NCBI GenBank assembly: GCA_026985055.1 | Contig: JALSQZ010000193.1 | Coordinates: 1 to 32,396, forward strand | DNA: 32,396 bases | Source of the DNA: Sedimenticola sp. | GTDB lineage: Bacteria; Pseudomonadota; Gammaproteobacteria; Chromatiales; Chromatiaceae | Direction of reading: 5' to 3' | Part shown: positions 8,146 through 16,923 of the stretch, piece after piece | How positions within the stretch are numbered: position 1 is the first letter of the stretch | Layout of the letters: the number at the start of each line of letters is the position of its first letter | Translations under genes and position numbers: made by a program | Notes under the pieces: generated by a model | What the model was told of the DNA's origin: nothing | Databases searched by the model: none | The model's input: the letters and a program-made list of their open reading frames with translations, nothing else

Positions 8146-8814
8146 ATGTTTGACTGGGCAAGAATAGATACCGTGCTGCTGGACATGGACGGTACGCTGC
8201 TGGATCTCCATTTCGACAACCATTTCTGGCTGGAACATGTACCCCTGCGCTATGCGCAGAAACATGGCCTGTCCCTGGAAGCGGCAAAGAAGGAATTGTT
8301 GGCGCGCTATGCCCGCGTAGAGGGCACCCTGGACTGGTATTGCGTGGATTACTGGAGCAGGGAGCTGGCCCTGGATATCCCCCTGCTGAAGAGCGAGGTG
8401 GATCATTTGATCGCCGTACATCCGCATGTGCTGGCGTTTCTTCAGCGTCTCGGCGAGCTGGGCAAGAATCGCGTGCTGGTGACCAATGCCCATCAGAAGG
8501 CGTTACAGTTGAAAATGAGCAAGACCCGGCTGGGAGAACATCTGGACCAGGTGATCAGCGCCCATGAGCTGGGTTTGCCCAAGGAAAACCCGGTATTCTG
8601 GGAGCGTCTGCGCCAACGGCTGTATTATGACCCGCGCAGCACGCTGTTCGTCGATGACAGCCTGTCCGTGCTGCGTTCTGCGCGGGAATATGGCATTGCT
8701 CATCTGCTGTGCATGCGCAAGCCGGATGCCAGCCAACCGGCGCGTGATATTCAGGAGTTCCAGGCGTTGCGGCATTTCCAGCCATTGCTGGCTGAACTGG
8801 ATTCAGCCGCCTGA
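8146..8814 (+). CDS. yrfG: GMP/IMP nucleotidase of the HAD family (YrfG type)
   Basis: A 222-residue haloacid-dehalogenase-superfamily phosphatase, the same length as the E. coli protein. HAD motif I is DMDGTLLDL (nucleophile D13, acid D15), followed by the family-typical HFDNHFWLEHVP. Motif II is VTNAH, motif III is the lysine in GLPKENP, and motif IV is FVDDSLSVL. YrfG dephosphorylates GMP and IMP and is often linked to nudE. nudE is not next to it here; the neighbour is cysQ, divergent, which like nudE deals with nucleotide by-products. The ATG at 8146 starts the conserved region, and the open frame upstream (from 8050) overlaps the cysQ start. Its last 12 bases overlap the convergent GGDEF/EAL gene. 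Confidence 0.9.
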   Translation: MFDWARIDTVLLDMDGTLLDLHFDNHFWLEHVPLRYAQKHGLSLEAAKKELLARYARVEGTLDWYCVDYWSRELALDIPLLKSEVDHLIAVHPHVLAFLQRLGELGKNRVLVTNAHQKALQLKMSKTRLGEHLDQVISAHELGLPKENPVFWERLRQRLYYDPRSTLFVDDSLSVLRSAREYGIAHLLCMRKPDASQPARDIQEFQALRHFQPLLAELDSAA

Positions 8815-11352
8815 ATCGCGGTACCGTTCGAGAAATATCAGCATCCGGTCCGCGGGTATGGGCTTGCTGATGAGAAATCCCTGCAGATAGTTGCAGCCGA
8901 TGCTGGTCAGATAACGTTTCTGTTCTTCGGTTTCCACGCCTTCGGCGACGACTTTCATGTGGAAACTGTGTGCCAGCTGTACGATGGCCTGCACCAGGAT
9001 GGCGTCTTCCGGATCGGTGCTGAGGTCGCGCACGAACTCCCTGTCGATCTTTATGCTGTCGAAGGGGAAGGAACGAAGATGATTGAGGGAGGATTGCCCG
9101 GTTCCGAAATCATCCAGTGAAAGAGGAATGCCCAGCTGGCGCAGTTCGCCCAGCAGCGCCCGCGCATGGGCGAGGTCTTCCATGAGGGTGTCTTCGGTAA
9201 TTTCCAGGTTGATCAGTGACGGAAATTTCAGTTGCTGGAGGCGGTCGATCATCTCCTTGTGCCGGGCTGGATCGCCCAACACAGTTGGCGATATGTTCAT
9301 GGCTACGCGCAGGGGGATGCCATGCTGCTGCAAGGCCGAGCTTTGCAGATCATCCACCTGTTGGTGAAGATGCTTGTTGAGTCTTCGTCGCAGCTCCAGG
9401 TTTAGATTCTTCAGGGAATCCATGAAAGCCGCAGGATAGACGATGTCGCCGTTTTCCGGCTGCCAGCGCATGAGTGCTTCCACGGCAATCAGCTGGCCGG
9501 TGCTGGCGCTGACTATGGGTTGGAAATGATAAAGGAATTCATCGTTCTGTACCGCCTTGCGCAAACGTTGTTCCAGATCCAGCTGTTGACTGACCTTGTG
9601 CAACAATTCACTGGTGTAAAACTGAAAGTTGTTCTTGCCCCGGCGTTTGGCTTCGTACATGGCCGCGTCGGCATCGCGCAGCAGGTCATCGGACTGGTTG
9701 TCGTCAAAGGGCGCCGTGGCAATGCCTATGGATACGGTGATATGGAATTCCTGGTCGTTGATTACATAAGGCTTCTGCAATATATCCAGGATTTTTTGCG
9801 CAATGTTGCGCGCATATGATTTCTGCTGGATGTCTTCCAGAAGAATGGCGAATTCGTCACCTCCCAGGCGGGCAATGGTATCCGAGCCGCGCACCACCTC
9901 CTTGAGTCGCCGGGCTACTCTGGTAAGAAGTTCGTCTCCTGCAAGATGGCCCAGGGTATCGTTGATTTGTTTGAAGTTGTCCAGGTCCAGGAACAGGCAT
10001 GAGATCATGCGATTGTGCCGGGCTGCAATCTGCAGGGCGTGCTCCAGCCGATCCTTGAACAGCAGGCGGTTGGGCAACTGGGTAAGAGAGTCGTGATGGG
10101 CCAGATGATCGAGCCGCTGTTCACGCTTGATTACCTGACGGCGCATTTCACTGAAGGCTTCGACCAGATCCCGGGTCTCCTTGAGCTTCGGCGTAGGGAT
10201 CACAACCCGGCTGTCGCCGCTGGCTTCCTGGCGAAGGGCGTGGGCGGTATCCGACATGGGTTTGATCACCCGGTATTTCAGGTAGTAGTAGGCGCCAATG
10301 ATGAGCGCTATCCCGGCAATGGCCATGAGCAATATGGCCTGGCTAAGGCGGGAGGTATTGTCCGTAAGACTGGTTATATCCCTGGATGCCTGTTCGCTGA
10401 GATCGTTCTGCAGGCGGGCGAGGCGGAATTTGAGAGCTGTTATGCGCGGTTGCAGGGATGTCTTGAACATGTACAGATCCTGGCGCCATTTGCTGGAATA
10501 CAGGCTGGATACCAGATCCTGATAATGTTGTTCCCACAGATCGATGTTTTCGTACAGATGCTCCCAGTTTCCTTCTGGCAAAGGCAGGAAGTCCTCTGGC
10601 GGAATGGTGGTTTGGAGCTGTTTCAGGACAGAGCGCATCTGTTCCAGGTAGAGCTGTACATTGTAGGTGCGGCTGTTCATTCCATCCTGTGGAGTATCGG
10701 AGAAGACGCTGAACCGGTTGGCCACCAGCAGGCGGAATTCGGAAAGCAGTTGTTGCCAGGTATGTCTTGCCTGATAGGCGAGATGCGAAAAATTGTCTTC
10801 CTGGCTGGTTTCCGTGGCTTGATAGATCAGGTTGTCCAGGGTATCCATGACCGCCCGGGAACGGGGCTGCATGTAGGTGCGCATGATATATATGCTGGGG
10901 AAGCGCAGCATGTTGTTGCGGGAAATATGGAGAAACCCCATGGCTTCGGAGTAGAAGCCGGGCAGGTCTGCGGCGGAGATGAATTCCCGCAGTATGCTTC
11001 GGTTGGTGGTGAAATTGTTACTGTCGCCCGCCAGCGTCCGGAACTGGGTTTCCAGGTCGGTGAGCATCTGTTTCATTTCCTTTTCGGGGATGCTGCCCGG
11101 CTCGATGATTTGCTGCCCCAGATTTTGCTCGATATCCTGCAGCAGCGACTGCAATCTGGCGGCATGTTCCTGAGCGGTGGCCCGGCTGGCAATGCGCGCA
11201 ATCTGTTCTTCCGTGGCCTGGCTGACATAGCGATGCCCACCCCAGGCGATGAACGCCAGACCGGCAACCAGAGCCAGCGCCATGTACAGATATTGCCCCT
11301 GGTAAGAGGCCATGGATGGCAGCTGCCATCTGTTTTTTTCTTGCCTGCTCAT
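8803..11352 (-). CDS. Membrane-bound GGDEF/EAL protein (cyclic-di-GMP synthesis and/or hydrolysis)
   Basis: An 849-residue inner-membrane signalling protein. TM1 is at about 21-38, a periplasmic helical sensor region at about 40-335, TM2 at about 338-358, a HAMP-like linker at about 360-410, a GGDEF domain at about 415-580 and an EAL domain at about 595-845. The cyclase signature GGDEF (497-501) is intact, with an inhibitory I-site RGSD (488-491) five residues upstream. The phosphodiesterase motifs are also intact: EALMRW (625-630), NISP, EITED, DDFGTGQSS and EGVETEEQ. Both activities are therefore possible and the net output cannot be read from sequence. The start at 11352 is chosen from the TM1 position; AGGAGG lies 16 bases upstream, rather far. 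The periplasmic ligand is unknown. It lies downstream of rhlB but is separated from it by a repeat. Confidence 0.9.
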   Translation of the reverse strand: MSRQEKNRWQLPSMASYQGQYLYMALALVAGLAFIAWGGHRYVSQATEEQIARIASRATAQEHAARLQSLLQDIEQNLGQQIIEPGSIPEKEMKQMLTDLETQFRTLAGDSNNFTTNRSILREFISAADLPGFYSEAMGFLHISRNNMLRFPSIYIMRTYMQPRSRAVMDTLDNLIYQATETSQEDNFSHLAYQARHTWQQLLSEFRLLVANRFSVFSDTPQDGMNSRTYNVQLYLEQMRSVLKQLQTTIPPEDFLPLPEGNWEHLYENIDLWEQHYQDLVSSLYSSKWRQDLYMFKTSLQPRITALKFRLARLQNDLSEQASRDITSLTDNTSRLSQAILLMAIAGIALIIGAYYYLKYRVIKPMSDTAHALRQEASGDSRVVIPTPKLKETRDLVEAFSEMRRQVIKREQRLDHLAHHDSLTQLPNRLLFKDRLEHALQIAARHNRMISCLFLDLDNFKQINDTLGHLAGDELLTRVARRLKEVVRGSDTIARLGGDEFAILLEDIQQKSYARNIAQKILDILQKPYVINDQEFHITVSIGIATAPFDDNQSDDLLRDADAAMYEAKRRGKNNFQFYTSELLHKVSQQLDLEQRLRKAVQNDEFLYHFQPIVSASTGQLIAVEALMRWQPENGDIVYPAAFMDSLKNLNLELRRRLNKHLHQQVDDLQSSALQQHGIPLRVAMNISPTVLGDPARHKEMIDRLQQLKFPSLINLEITEDTLMEDLAHARALLGELRQLGIPLSLDDFGTGQSSLNHLRSFPFDSIKIDREFVRDLSTDPEDAILVQAIVQLAHSFHMKVVAEGVETEEQKRYLTSIGCNYLQGFLISKPIPADRMLIFLERYRDSGG

Positions 11353-11405
11353 ATGGGGCTTTCCGGTTCCTCCTGATGATGCTGGTTTGCTCCGGTGTCG
11401 TGGGG

Positions 11406-11488
11406 AGATCGAAAAAATCCTTGGTGCAAAGTGAAAATTCGATTCTCTCTTTGCGTATTTTCTCAAGCACTGGTGACGCTCGAAATTG
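11406..11488 (+). repeat. Degenerate third copy of the hairpin-string repeat
   Basis: This stretch between rhlB and the GGDEF/EAL gene aligns by eye to the hairpin-string repeats at 18206 and 30647: GAAAAAATCCTT, a GCAAAG...CTTTGC hairpin with one mismatch, then TTTTC, a CAC/GTG core and CGAAA. It is clearly more diverged and lacks the last two hairpins. Orientation is the same as the other two copies. Confidence 0.6.
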
Positions 11489-11526
11489 AAGGCTCCATGT
11501 GCCGGATCCCCAGAGTCGGAGGCCTG

Positions 11527-12828
11527 TCAGCGCCTTCCCTGGTTCTGTCTGTGTCCCCGCCGTTGCCCTTGGCGAGGGCCTCTGCCCTTTTGTTTCTGCC
11601 CTGCTCTGTTCCGTGATTTGCGTGGGGCGTGAACCCGACTGCGCGGATCGATGTCGGCCAGCAGTTCTCCGGGGACGGCGCTCATGGGAATCTTGTGCCC
11701 GATATAGGCTTCGACTTCCGGCAGGGAAAAGGCATGGGTCTCGCAGACGAAGCTGATGGCGCTGCCTTTGGCACCGGCCCGACCGGTGCGTCCGATGCGA
11801 TGTACATAGTCTTCCGCATCTTCAGGTAAATCATAGTTGACGACGTGGGTGACGTCCGGGATATGCAGGCCGCGGGCGGCTACATCCGTAGCCACCAGGA
11901 CGTCCAGCTCGCCATCGGTAAATTTCTTCAGCAGGCTCATGCGCTTTTTCTGTGGCACATCTCCGGACAATACGGCGGCCTGCATGCCATTGCCCTGCAG
12001 GAAACCCCATACCTGGTCTGCCGCCCTTTTGGTGTTGACGAAGACGATGGTCCTGGCGCCCTGCCATTGGCGCAACAGGCCGATGAGAAGAGGGATCTTT
12101 TCATCATTGGCCGTCATGTAACCCTGCTCTTCGATACGATCCGCGGTAACTTTTTCCGGTTCGATCTCGATGGTCCTGGGGTTGTTCATGTGTTCGTAGG
12201 CCAGCTCCTTTACGCGAAAGGACAAGGTGGCGGAGAACAGCATTCCCAGTCGCTCCCGGGGAGGCGGGCAGCGTCGCAGCAGAAAGCGAATGTCCTTGAT
12301 GAAGCCAAGATCAAACATGCGGTCGGCTTCGTCCAGGACCACCACCTGGATCTCCCTCAGGTCATAGATTTTCTGTTTGAAGTAATCGATGAGACGTCCT
12401 GGGGTGCCAACCAGAATGTCTGCGCCTTCCTTCACCGCCTTGCGCTGGGACTCATATCCCGTGCCGCCATAGACCACTTCCAGTTTGTGGCCCGTATGTC
12501 CGGCCAGGACGCGGGCATCCTTTCCGATTTGTATGGCCAGTTCCCTGGTGGGCGCTATGATCAGCACCCGAGGCTGGTTGGGGCGTCGCTTTGGCGATGG
12601 CGGATGCTGCTCCATGTGATGCAGTGCGGCAAGCAGAAAAGCGGCGGTCTTGCCGGTTCCCGTCTGGGCCTGTCCGGCCACGTCCTTTCCCTCCAGCGCG
12701 GGGGGCAAGGTTGCTGCCTGGATCGGCGTGCAGTATGCAAAACCGGCGTCTTTCACGCCGGCGAGTATGGACTCCGACAAACCGAAACTGTCGAAACGGG
12801 TATCTGTAAGGTGTTTGTTATCGCTCAT
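11527..12828 (-). CDS. rhlB: ATP-dependent RNA helicase RhlB
   Basis: A 433-residue DEAD-box helicase. All motifs are visible: Q motif CTPIQ, AQTGTGKT (Walker A), PTRELA, TPGRL, DEAD, SAT, VFVNTK, ATDVAARG and HRIGRTGR. The C-terminal tail (about 395-433) is strongly basic and disordered-looking, as in RhlB, where it contacts RNA and RNase E. RhlB unwinds structured mRNA for the degradosome. The identification as RhlB, rather than another DEAD-box protein, is supported by FGLSESILAGVKDAGFAYCTPIQ at the N-terminus and by position: rhlB lies divergent from trxA-rho in E. coli and relatives. The ATG at 12828 replaces a TTG seven codons upstream; neither has a strong ribosome binding site. Confidence 0.93.
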   Translation of the reverse strand: MSDNKHLTDTRFDSFGLSESILAGVKDAGFAYCTPIQAATLPPALEGKDVAGQAQTGTGKTAAFLLAALHHMEQHPPSPKRRPNQPRVLIIAPTRELAIQIGKDARVLAGHTGHKLEVVYGGTGYESQRKAVKEGADILVGTPGRLIDYFKQKIYDLREIQVVVLDEADRMFDLGFIKDIRFLLRRCPPPRERLGMLFSATLSFRVKELAYEHMNNPRTIEIEPEKVTADRIEEQGYMTANDEKIPLLIGLLRQWQGARTIVFVNTKRAADQVWGFLQGNGMQAAVLSGDVPQKKRMSLLKKFTDGELDVLVATDVAARGLHIPDVTHVVNYDLPEDAEDYVHRIGRTGRAGAKGSAISFVCETHAFSLPEVEAYIGHKIPMSAVPGELLADIDPRSRVHAPRKSRNRAGQKQKGRGPRQGQRRGHRQNQGRR

Positions 12829-12983
12829 AGACGCCAAAGGATACCGCAAAAGTATCTTTTTCGGGGACAGGGATGAGCAATATGCAATAAAAACTTGAAA
12901 AATATGTCGGGGTCAGGGCAAAATTCAGGCACGGCAGCGGTTTCGGGAGTTTTGTGTACTCGAAAAGCCTGTCCTTTTCAATC

Positions 12984-13011
12984 TTGAAATTCAGATTAGA
13001 ACCAGTATGTT
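12984..13011 (+). promoter_or_regulatory. Candidate trxA promoter
   Basis: TTGAAA (12984-12989) and TATGTT (13006-13011) with a 16-base spacer lie 66 bases ahead of the trxA start, in the 248-base divergent region with rhlB. A small GCGTTG/CAACGC hairpin follows in the leader. The -10 match is imperfect. Confidence 0.4.
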
Positions 13012-13076
13012 CATCAGCGCGTTGTCGGTTCAGGCAACGCACTTACCCATTTTTCATATATCCGGAGAAACAGTCA

Positions 13077-13403
13077 GTGAGTGACAAAATCGTTCAATTG
13101 GCGGACGACACTTTTGAAAACGAAGTGCTCAAGGCCGATGTACCCGTGTTGGTAGATTACTGGGCAGAATGGTGTGGCCCCTGCAAGATGATCGCCCCCG
13201 TGCTGGATGAAATCGCCGACGAGTATGGTGAGCGACTGAAAATCGCCAAGCTCAACATCGATGACAACCCGGATACGCCGCCGGCCTATGGAATTCGTGG
13301 CATTCCCACCCTGATGTTGTTCAAGAACGGTGAAGTGGAAGCCACCAAGGTGGGAGCTGTGTCCAAGTCACAGTTGACCGCGTTCATCGACAGCAATATC
13401 TGA
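13077..13403 (+). CDS. trxA: Thioredoxin 1
   Basis: A 108-residue cytoplasmic thioredoxin, exactly the family length. The active site is W32-C33-G34-P35-C36, with the cis-proline in GIPTLMLF. It donates electrons to ribonucleotide reductase, PAPS reductase, methionine sulfoxide reductases and others, and is itself reduced by thioredoxin reductase. The start is GTG: it has GGAG nine bases upstream and gives the standard N-terminus [13 protein letters not shown], while no ATG exists nearby in frame. It is followed by rho after 143 bases, as in E. coli. Confidence 0.96.
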   Translation: MSDKIVQLADDTFENEVLKADVPVLVDYWAEWCGPCKMIAPVLDEIADEYGERLKIAKLNIDDNPDTPPAYGIRGIPTLMLFKNGEVEATKVGAVSKSQLTAFIDSNI

Positions 13404-13546
13404 TTCATCTGTGCTGCGCCTGGTTCTGGCGCGGCAAGAAGACTTGATCCCATGGCGCGGCGAACGCCCTTGCTCTTTATCCGCTTTCCCGGTGTTCTTC
13501 TTGCCGGGAGTCCTCATTCTCTCTTTATTCCTCATATCAGACTCTC

Positions 13547-14809
13547 ATGAATCTCAACGATCTCAAGAAAATGCCCGTGCCGGAGCTTTCCGCACTCGCC
13601 CAGTCCATGAAGATCCAGGGTACGGGACGTTCCCGCAAACAGGATCTCATTTTTTCCATTCTCAAGGCGCATGCAAAGAAAGGAGAGGATATTCATGGAA
13701 GCGGGGTGCTGGAAATCCTCCAGGACGGCTTCGGCTTTTTGCGTTCGGCCGACTCCTCTTTCCTGGCCGGTCCGGACGACATCTATGTATCGCCCAGCCA
13801 GATTCGGCGTTTTTCCCTGCGTACCGGTGACACCATATCCGGCACCATTCGTCCGCCCAAGGACAATGAGCGATATTTTGCCTTGCTCAAGATCGATGAG
13901 ATCAATTATGACAAGCCGGAAGTAGCAAAAAACAAGATTCTGTTCGAGAACTTCACACCGCTGTTTCCCAATGAGGCCTTGCATCTGGAAATGGGTAATG
14001 GCAGTACCGAGGATATCACCGCACGCACCATCGAGCTGGTGGCGCCGGTGGGCAAGGGGCAACGCGGGCTGATTGTGTCACCGCCCAAGGCAGGCAAGAC
14101 CATGATGATGCAGAACATCGCCCAGTCCATCGTCAGGAATCATCCCGAGGTCTATCTCATCATTCTGTTGATCGACGAGCGGCCGGAAGAAGTGACCGAA
14201 ATGGCCCGCTCTGTGGCAACGGCAGAAGTGATTTCCTCCACTTTCGACGAGCCCGCCGCACGTCATGTGCAGGTGGCGGAAATGGTTATCGCCAAGGCCA
14301 AGCGCCTGGTGGAGCACAACCGTGATGTGGTCATTCTGCTGGACTCCATAACCCGCCTGGCGCGCGCCTACAATACCGTGATTCCTTCTTCCGGCAAGGT
14401 GCTCACCGGTGGTGTGGATGCCAATGCCCTGCAGAAACCCAAACGTTTCTTTGGTGCTGCGCGCAACGTGGAAGAGGGCGGTTCCCTCACCATTCTGGCC
14501 ACGGCGCTGGTGGAAACCGGTTCCCGCATGGATGATGTCATCTATGAGGAATTCAAGGGAACCGGCAACATGGAGGTGCATCTGGATCGGCGTATCGCCG
14601 AGAAACGTATTTTCCCGGCCATCAATATCAATCGTTCCGGCACCCGGCGTGAAGAATTGCTCATTCCCCAGGCGGAACTGCAAAAGATCTGGATACTGCG
14701 CAAGATCCTGCATCCCATGGATGAGCTTGCCGCCATGGAGTTTTTGTACGACAAACTCAAGGCGACCAAGACCAATGAAGAGTTCTTCAACTCCATGAAG
14801 AAAAAATAG
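13547..14809 (+). CDS. rho: Transcription termination factor Rho
   Basis: A 420-residue hexameric RNA-dependent ATPase that ends transcription at Rho-dependent sites (E. coli 419). The N-terminal helix domain ([14 protein letters not shown]) is followed by the OSB/CSD RNA-binding fold (about 50-125, with GFGFLR). The P-loop is PPKAGKT, the Walker B region [16 protein letters not shown], and the Q-loop and R-loop regions are recognisable. No inserted or missing domain is seen. The leader of 143 bases after trxA is C/T-rich toward the start codon, which would suit the known Rho autoregulation by attenuation, but no specific element could be proven. A ribosome binding site is not obvious. It is followed by murU after 16 bases. 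Confidence 0.97.
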   Translation: MNLNDLKKMPVPELSALAQSMKIQGTGRSRKQDLIFSILKAHAKKGEDIHGSGVLEILQDGFGFLRSADSSFLAGPDDIYVSPSQIRRFSLRTGDTISGTIRPPKDNERYFALLKIDEINYDKPEVAKNKILFENFTPLFPNEALHLEMGNGSTEDITARTIELVAPVGKGQRGLIVSPPKAGKTMMMQNIAQSIVRNHPEVYLIILLIDERPEEVTEMARSVATAEVISSTFDEPAARHVQVAEMVIAKAKRLVEHNRDVVILLDSITRLARAYNTVIPSSGKVLTGGVDANALQKPKRFFGAARNVEEGGSLTILATALVETGSRMDDVIYEEFKGTGNMEVHLDRRIAEKRIFPAININRSGTRREELLIPQAELQKIWILRKILHPMDELAAMEFLYDKLKATKTNEEFFNSMKKK

Positions 14810-14825
14810 CCTGGCCCCGGGTTCC

Positions 14826-15524
14826 ATGACCTTTCCCCGCACGGCCATGATTTTTGCCGCCGGGCGTGGTGAACGCCTGCGGCCCTTGACGGATCATGTT
14901 CCCAAGCCGCTGTTGCCAGTGGGAGGCAAGCCCCTCATCGTCTGGCACCTGGAAAAGCTGGCCGCAGCTGGTTTCCGCAAGGTGGTGATCAATCATGCCC
15001 ACCTTGGGCAGCAGTTCGAACCGGCTCTTGGTGACGGGAGCCGCTGGGGTTTGCGCATCCATTATTCCGCAGAGGATGAAGGACGGGCCCTGGAAACCGG
15101 GGGTGGCATCTGCAAGGCGCTGCCGCTGCTTGGAAAGGATCCTTTTCTGTTTGTCAGTGGCGATGTGTTCAGCGATGTGGACTATGCTGTTCTGGAACTG
15201 GCCGAAGGCGATCTCGCGCAGCTGCTGCTGGTGGACAATCCGCCTCATCATCCACAGGGAGATTTCTTTCTTCATCAGGGGCGGGTGCATATGCGGGGCA
15301 AGCCCAGGCTGACATTCAGCGGTATCGGTATCTGTGATCCGCGCCTGTTTCGTGGATGTCGCTGCGTGTCTTTCCGTTTGGCTCCTCTTTTGCGCTATGC
15401 AATGACGAAAGGACTGGTCGGCGGCTCCCTTCATGAGGGATACTGGCTGGATGTGGGAACGCCGGAACGATACAAGCAACTACAGGAAGCTCTGAGCGAC
15501 AATGGGACAGGAAATCACACATAG
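14826..15524 (+). CDS. murU: N-acetylmuramate alpha-1-phosphate uridylyltransferase (MurU-like)
   Basis: A 232-residue nucleotidyltransferase with the signature AAGRGERLRPLTDHVPKPLLPVGG-type opening (about 11-34), a VSGDVFSDVD metal-binding motif, and the C-terminal YWLDVGTPERYKQL found in MurU and related NDP-sugar pyrophosphorylases. MurU makes UDP-MurNAc from MurNAc-1-phosphate in the wall-recycling shunt that bypasses MurA, known from Pseudomonas. Size and the close match of the opening motif favour MurU over RmlA or GlmU, but the sugar specificity cannot be proven here; its usual partner amgK is not adjacent. It follows rho by 16 bases and overlaps the ligase gene by 23 bases, which suggests co-transcription with both. 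Confidence 0.78.
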   Translation: MTFPRTAMIFAAGRGERLRPLTDHVPKPLLPVGGKPLIVWHLEKLAAAGFRKVVINHAHLGQQFEPALGDGSRWGLRIHYSAEDEGRALETGGGICKALPLLGKDPFLFVSGDVFSDVDYAVLELAEGDLAQLLLVDNPPHHPQGDFFLHQGRVHMRGKPRLTFSGIGICDPRLFRGCRCVSFRLAPLLRYAMTKGLVGGSLHEGYWLDVGTPERYKQLQEALSDNGTGNHT

Positions 15525-16920
15525 CAGTTTTACCGAGGACGACTTTCGCCGTTTTCGGGACCGGGTAGTCGCAGAAACCGCATTGCTGGAGCAATGGATG
15601 GCGGAAGGCCTCCTGGACGATTCCGAACCCATGGCGGGCAGCGAGATCGAGGCCTGGCTGGTAAATGACCGGGGGTTGCCGGCGCCGCAAAACAGCCTGT
15701 TCCTGGAGCGTATGAATGACCCCCTGGTAGTACCGGAGCTGTCCACTTTCAATGTTGAACTGAATACCGAGCCCATGCGTTTCTCCCCGGGCATGTTCGA
15801 TCGCATGCATGCCGAGCTGGATGATCTGTGGCGGCGCTGTGATGCGGTGGCCAATGCCGATGGCGCGCATATGCTCATGATCGGCATCCTGCCTACAGTG
15901 CAGCAGTCGGATCTGTGTCTGGCGAATATCTCTGGCATGCAGCGCTATCAGGCACTGAATGAACAAGTATTGCGCATGCGTGACGGCCAGCCCCTGAGTC
16001 TGGATATCAATGCGCTGGAACATCTGGTGGCCGAGCATGATGATGTGATGCTGGAAGCGGCGACCACTTCTTTCCAGATTCATCTGAAGATCGATCCGCG
16101 GCAGGCGCGTCTGGCATACAATCTGTCCAAGATGATTTCCGCGCCCATGGTGGCTCTTTCGGCCAATTCTCCCTTTTTGTTCGGCCACGAACTCTGGGAC
16201 GAGACCCGCATTCCCCTGTTCGAGCAATCCGTGGCCGTCGGCGCGACGGATTATTCAAGGCGGGTGACTTTCGGCCTGCGCTATGCCGAGCATTCCATCA
16301 TGGAATGCTTCGAAGCCAACCGCGACCGCTATCCCGTGTTGTTGCCCCAGCTCATGGACGAACCCGTAGAGTCCCTCGCGCATCTGCGCCTGCACAATGG
16401 CACGATCTGGCGTTGGAACCGTCCCCTGGTTGGATTCTCCGCAAGCGGCAAGCCGCATATCCGAATAGAACACCGGGTGGTTCCCAGTGGTCCTTCACCT
16501 CTGGATGTGGTTGCCAATGCCGCTTTCTATTTTGGCTTGCTCAGGGAGCTTGCGGATGTGGAAGCGCGGGCCGAAGAACGGCTGCCCTTCCGTGTCGCCA
16601 AGGAGAATTTTTACAGCGCCGCCTGCCGGGGCCTGGATGCCCGGGTTACCTGGTTCGATGGACAGGAAGGCAGTGTTGCGGATCTTTGTCTGGAAAAACT
16701 GCTGCCCCAGGCCAGAGCAGGCCTGGAACGCATGGCTGTCTCCGGGGAAGAAGCGGCGCGCTGGCTGGATATCATCGAACAGCGGATCGCCAGACGGCAG
16801 ACCGGCGCTCATTGGCAGCGCCGGTGGGTACGGCGTTACGGCAAGGATTTTCCAGCCATGGTACGAGCTTACCGGGAATGGCAGGGGAGCGGAAAACCGG
16901 TTTCTCAATGGGAATACTGA
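15502..16920 (+). CDS. GCS2-type carboxylate-amine ligase (glutamate-cysteine-ligase-like)
   Basis: A 472-residue protein of the GCS2 branch of the glutamine-synthetase fold superfamily, which joins a carboxylate to an amine using ATP. Visible features are the metal-binding GSEIEAWLV (about 46-54), VELNTEPM, a FQIHLKID strand, and HIRIEHRVVPSGPSPLDVVANAAF with the catalytic-type arginines. It is longer than YbdK-type proteins (about 370). It may make gamma-glutamylcysteine or an unrelated gamma-glutamyl or peptide bond; the substrates are not readable. It starts inside murU (23-base overlap) and stops three bases before the M14 gene, so the ligase and a deacylase/peptidase-type hydrolase are produced together. 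Ribosome binding site CAGGAAG is somewhat distant. Confidence 0.82.
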   Translation: MGQEITHSSFTEDDFRRFRDRVVAETALLEQWMAEGLLDDSEPMAGSEIEAWLVNDRGLPAPQNSLFLERMNDPLVVPELSTFNVELNTEPMRFSPGMFDRMHAELDDLWRRCDAVANADGAHMLMIGILPTVQQSDLCLANISGMQRYQALNEQVLRMRDGQPLSLDINALEHLVAEHDDVMLEAATTSFQIHLKIDPRQARLAYNLSKMISAPMVALSANSPFLFGHELWDETRIPLFEQSVAVGATDYSRRVTFGLRYAEHSIMECFEANRDRYPVLLPQLMDEPVESLAHLRLHNGTIWRWNRPLVGFSASGKPHIRIEHRVVPSGPSPLDVVANAAFYFGLLRELADVEARAEERLPFRVAKENFYSAACRGLDARVTWFDGQEGSVADLCLEKLLPQARAGLERMAVSGEEAARWLDIIEQRIARRQTGAHWQRRWVRRYGKDFPAMVRAYREWQGSGKPVSQWEY

Positions 16921-16923
16921 AGC

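Noticed and set aside
10015..11376. 453-codon rightward frame opposite the GGDEF/EAL gene, and the similar frame at 11845-12876 opposite rhlB
   Set aside because: The opposite strands carry intact, well-known domains in each case; these frames show no family features.
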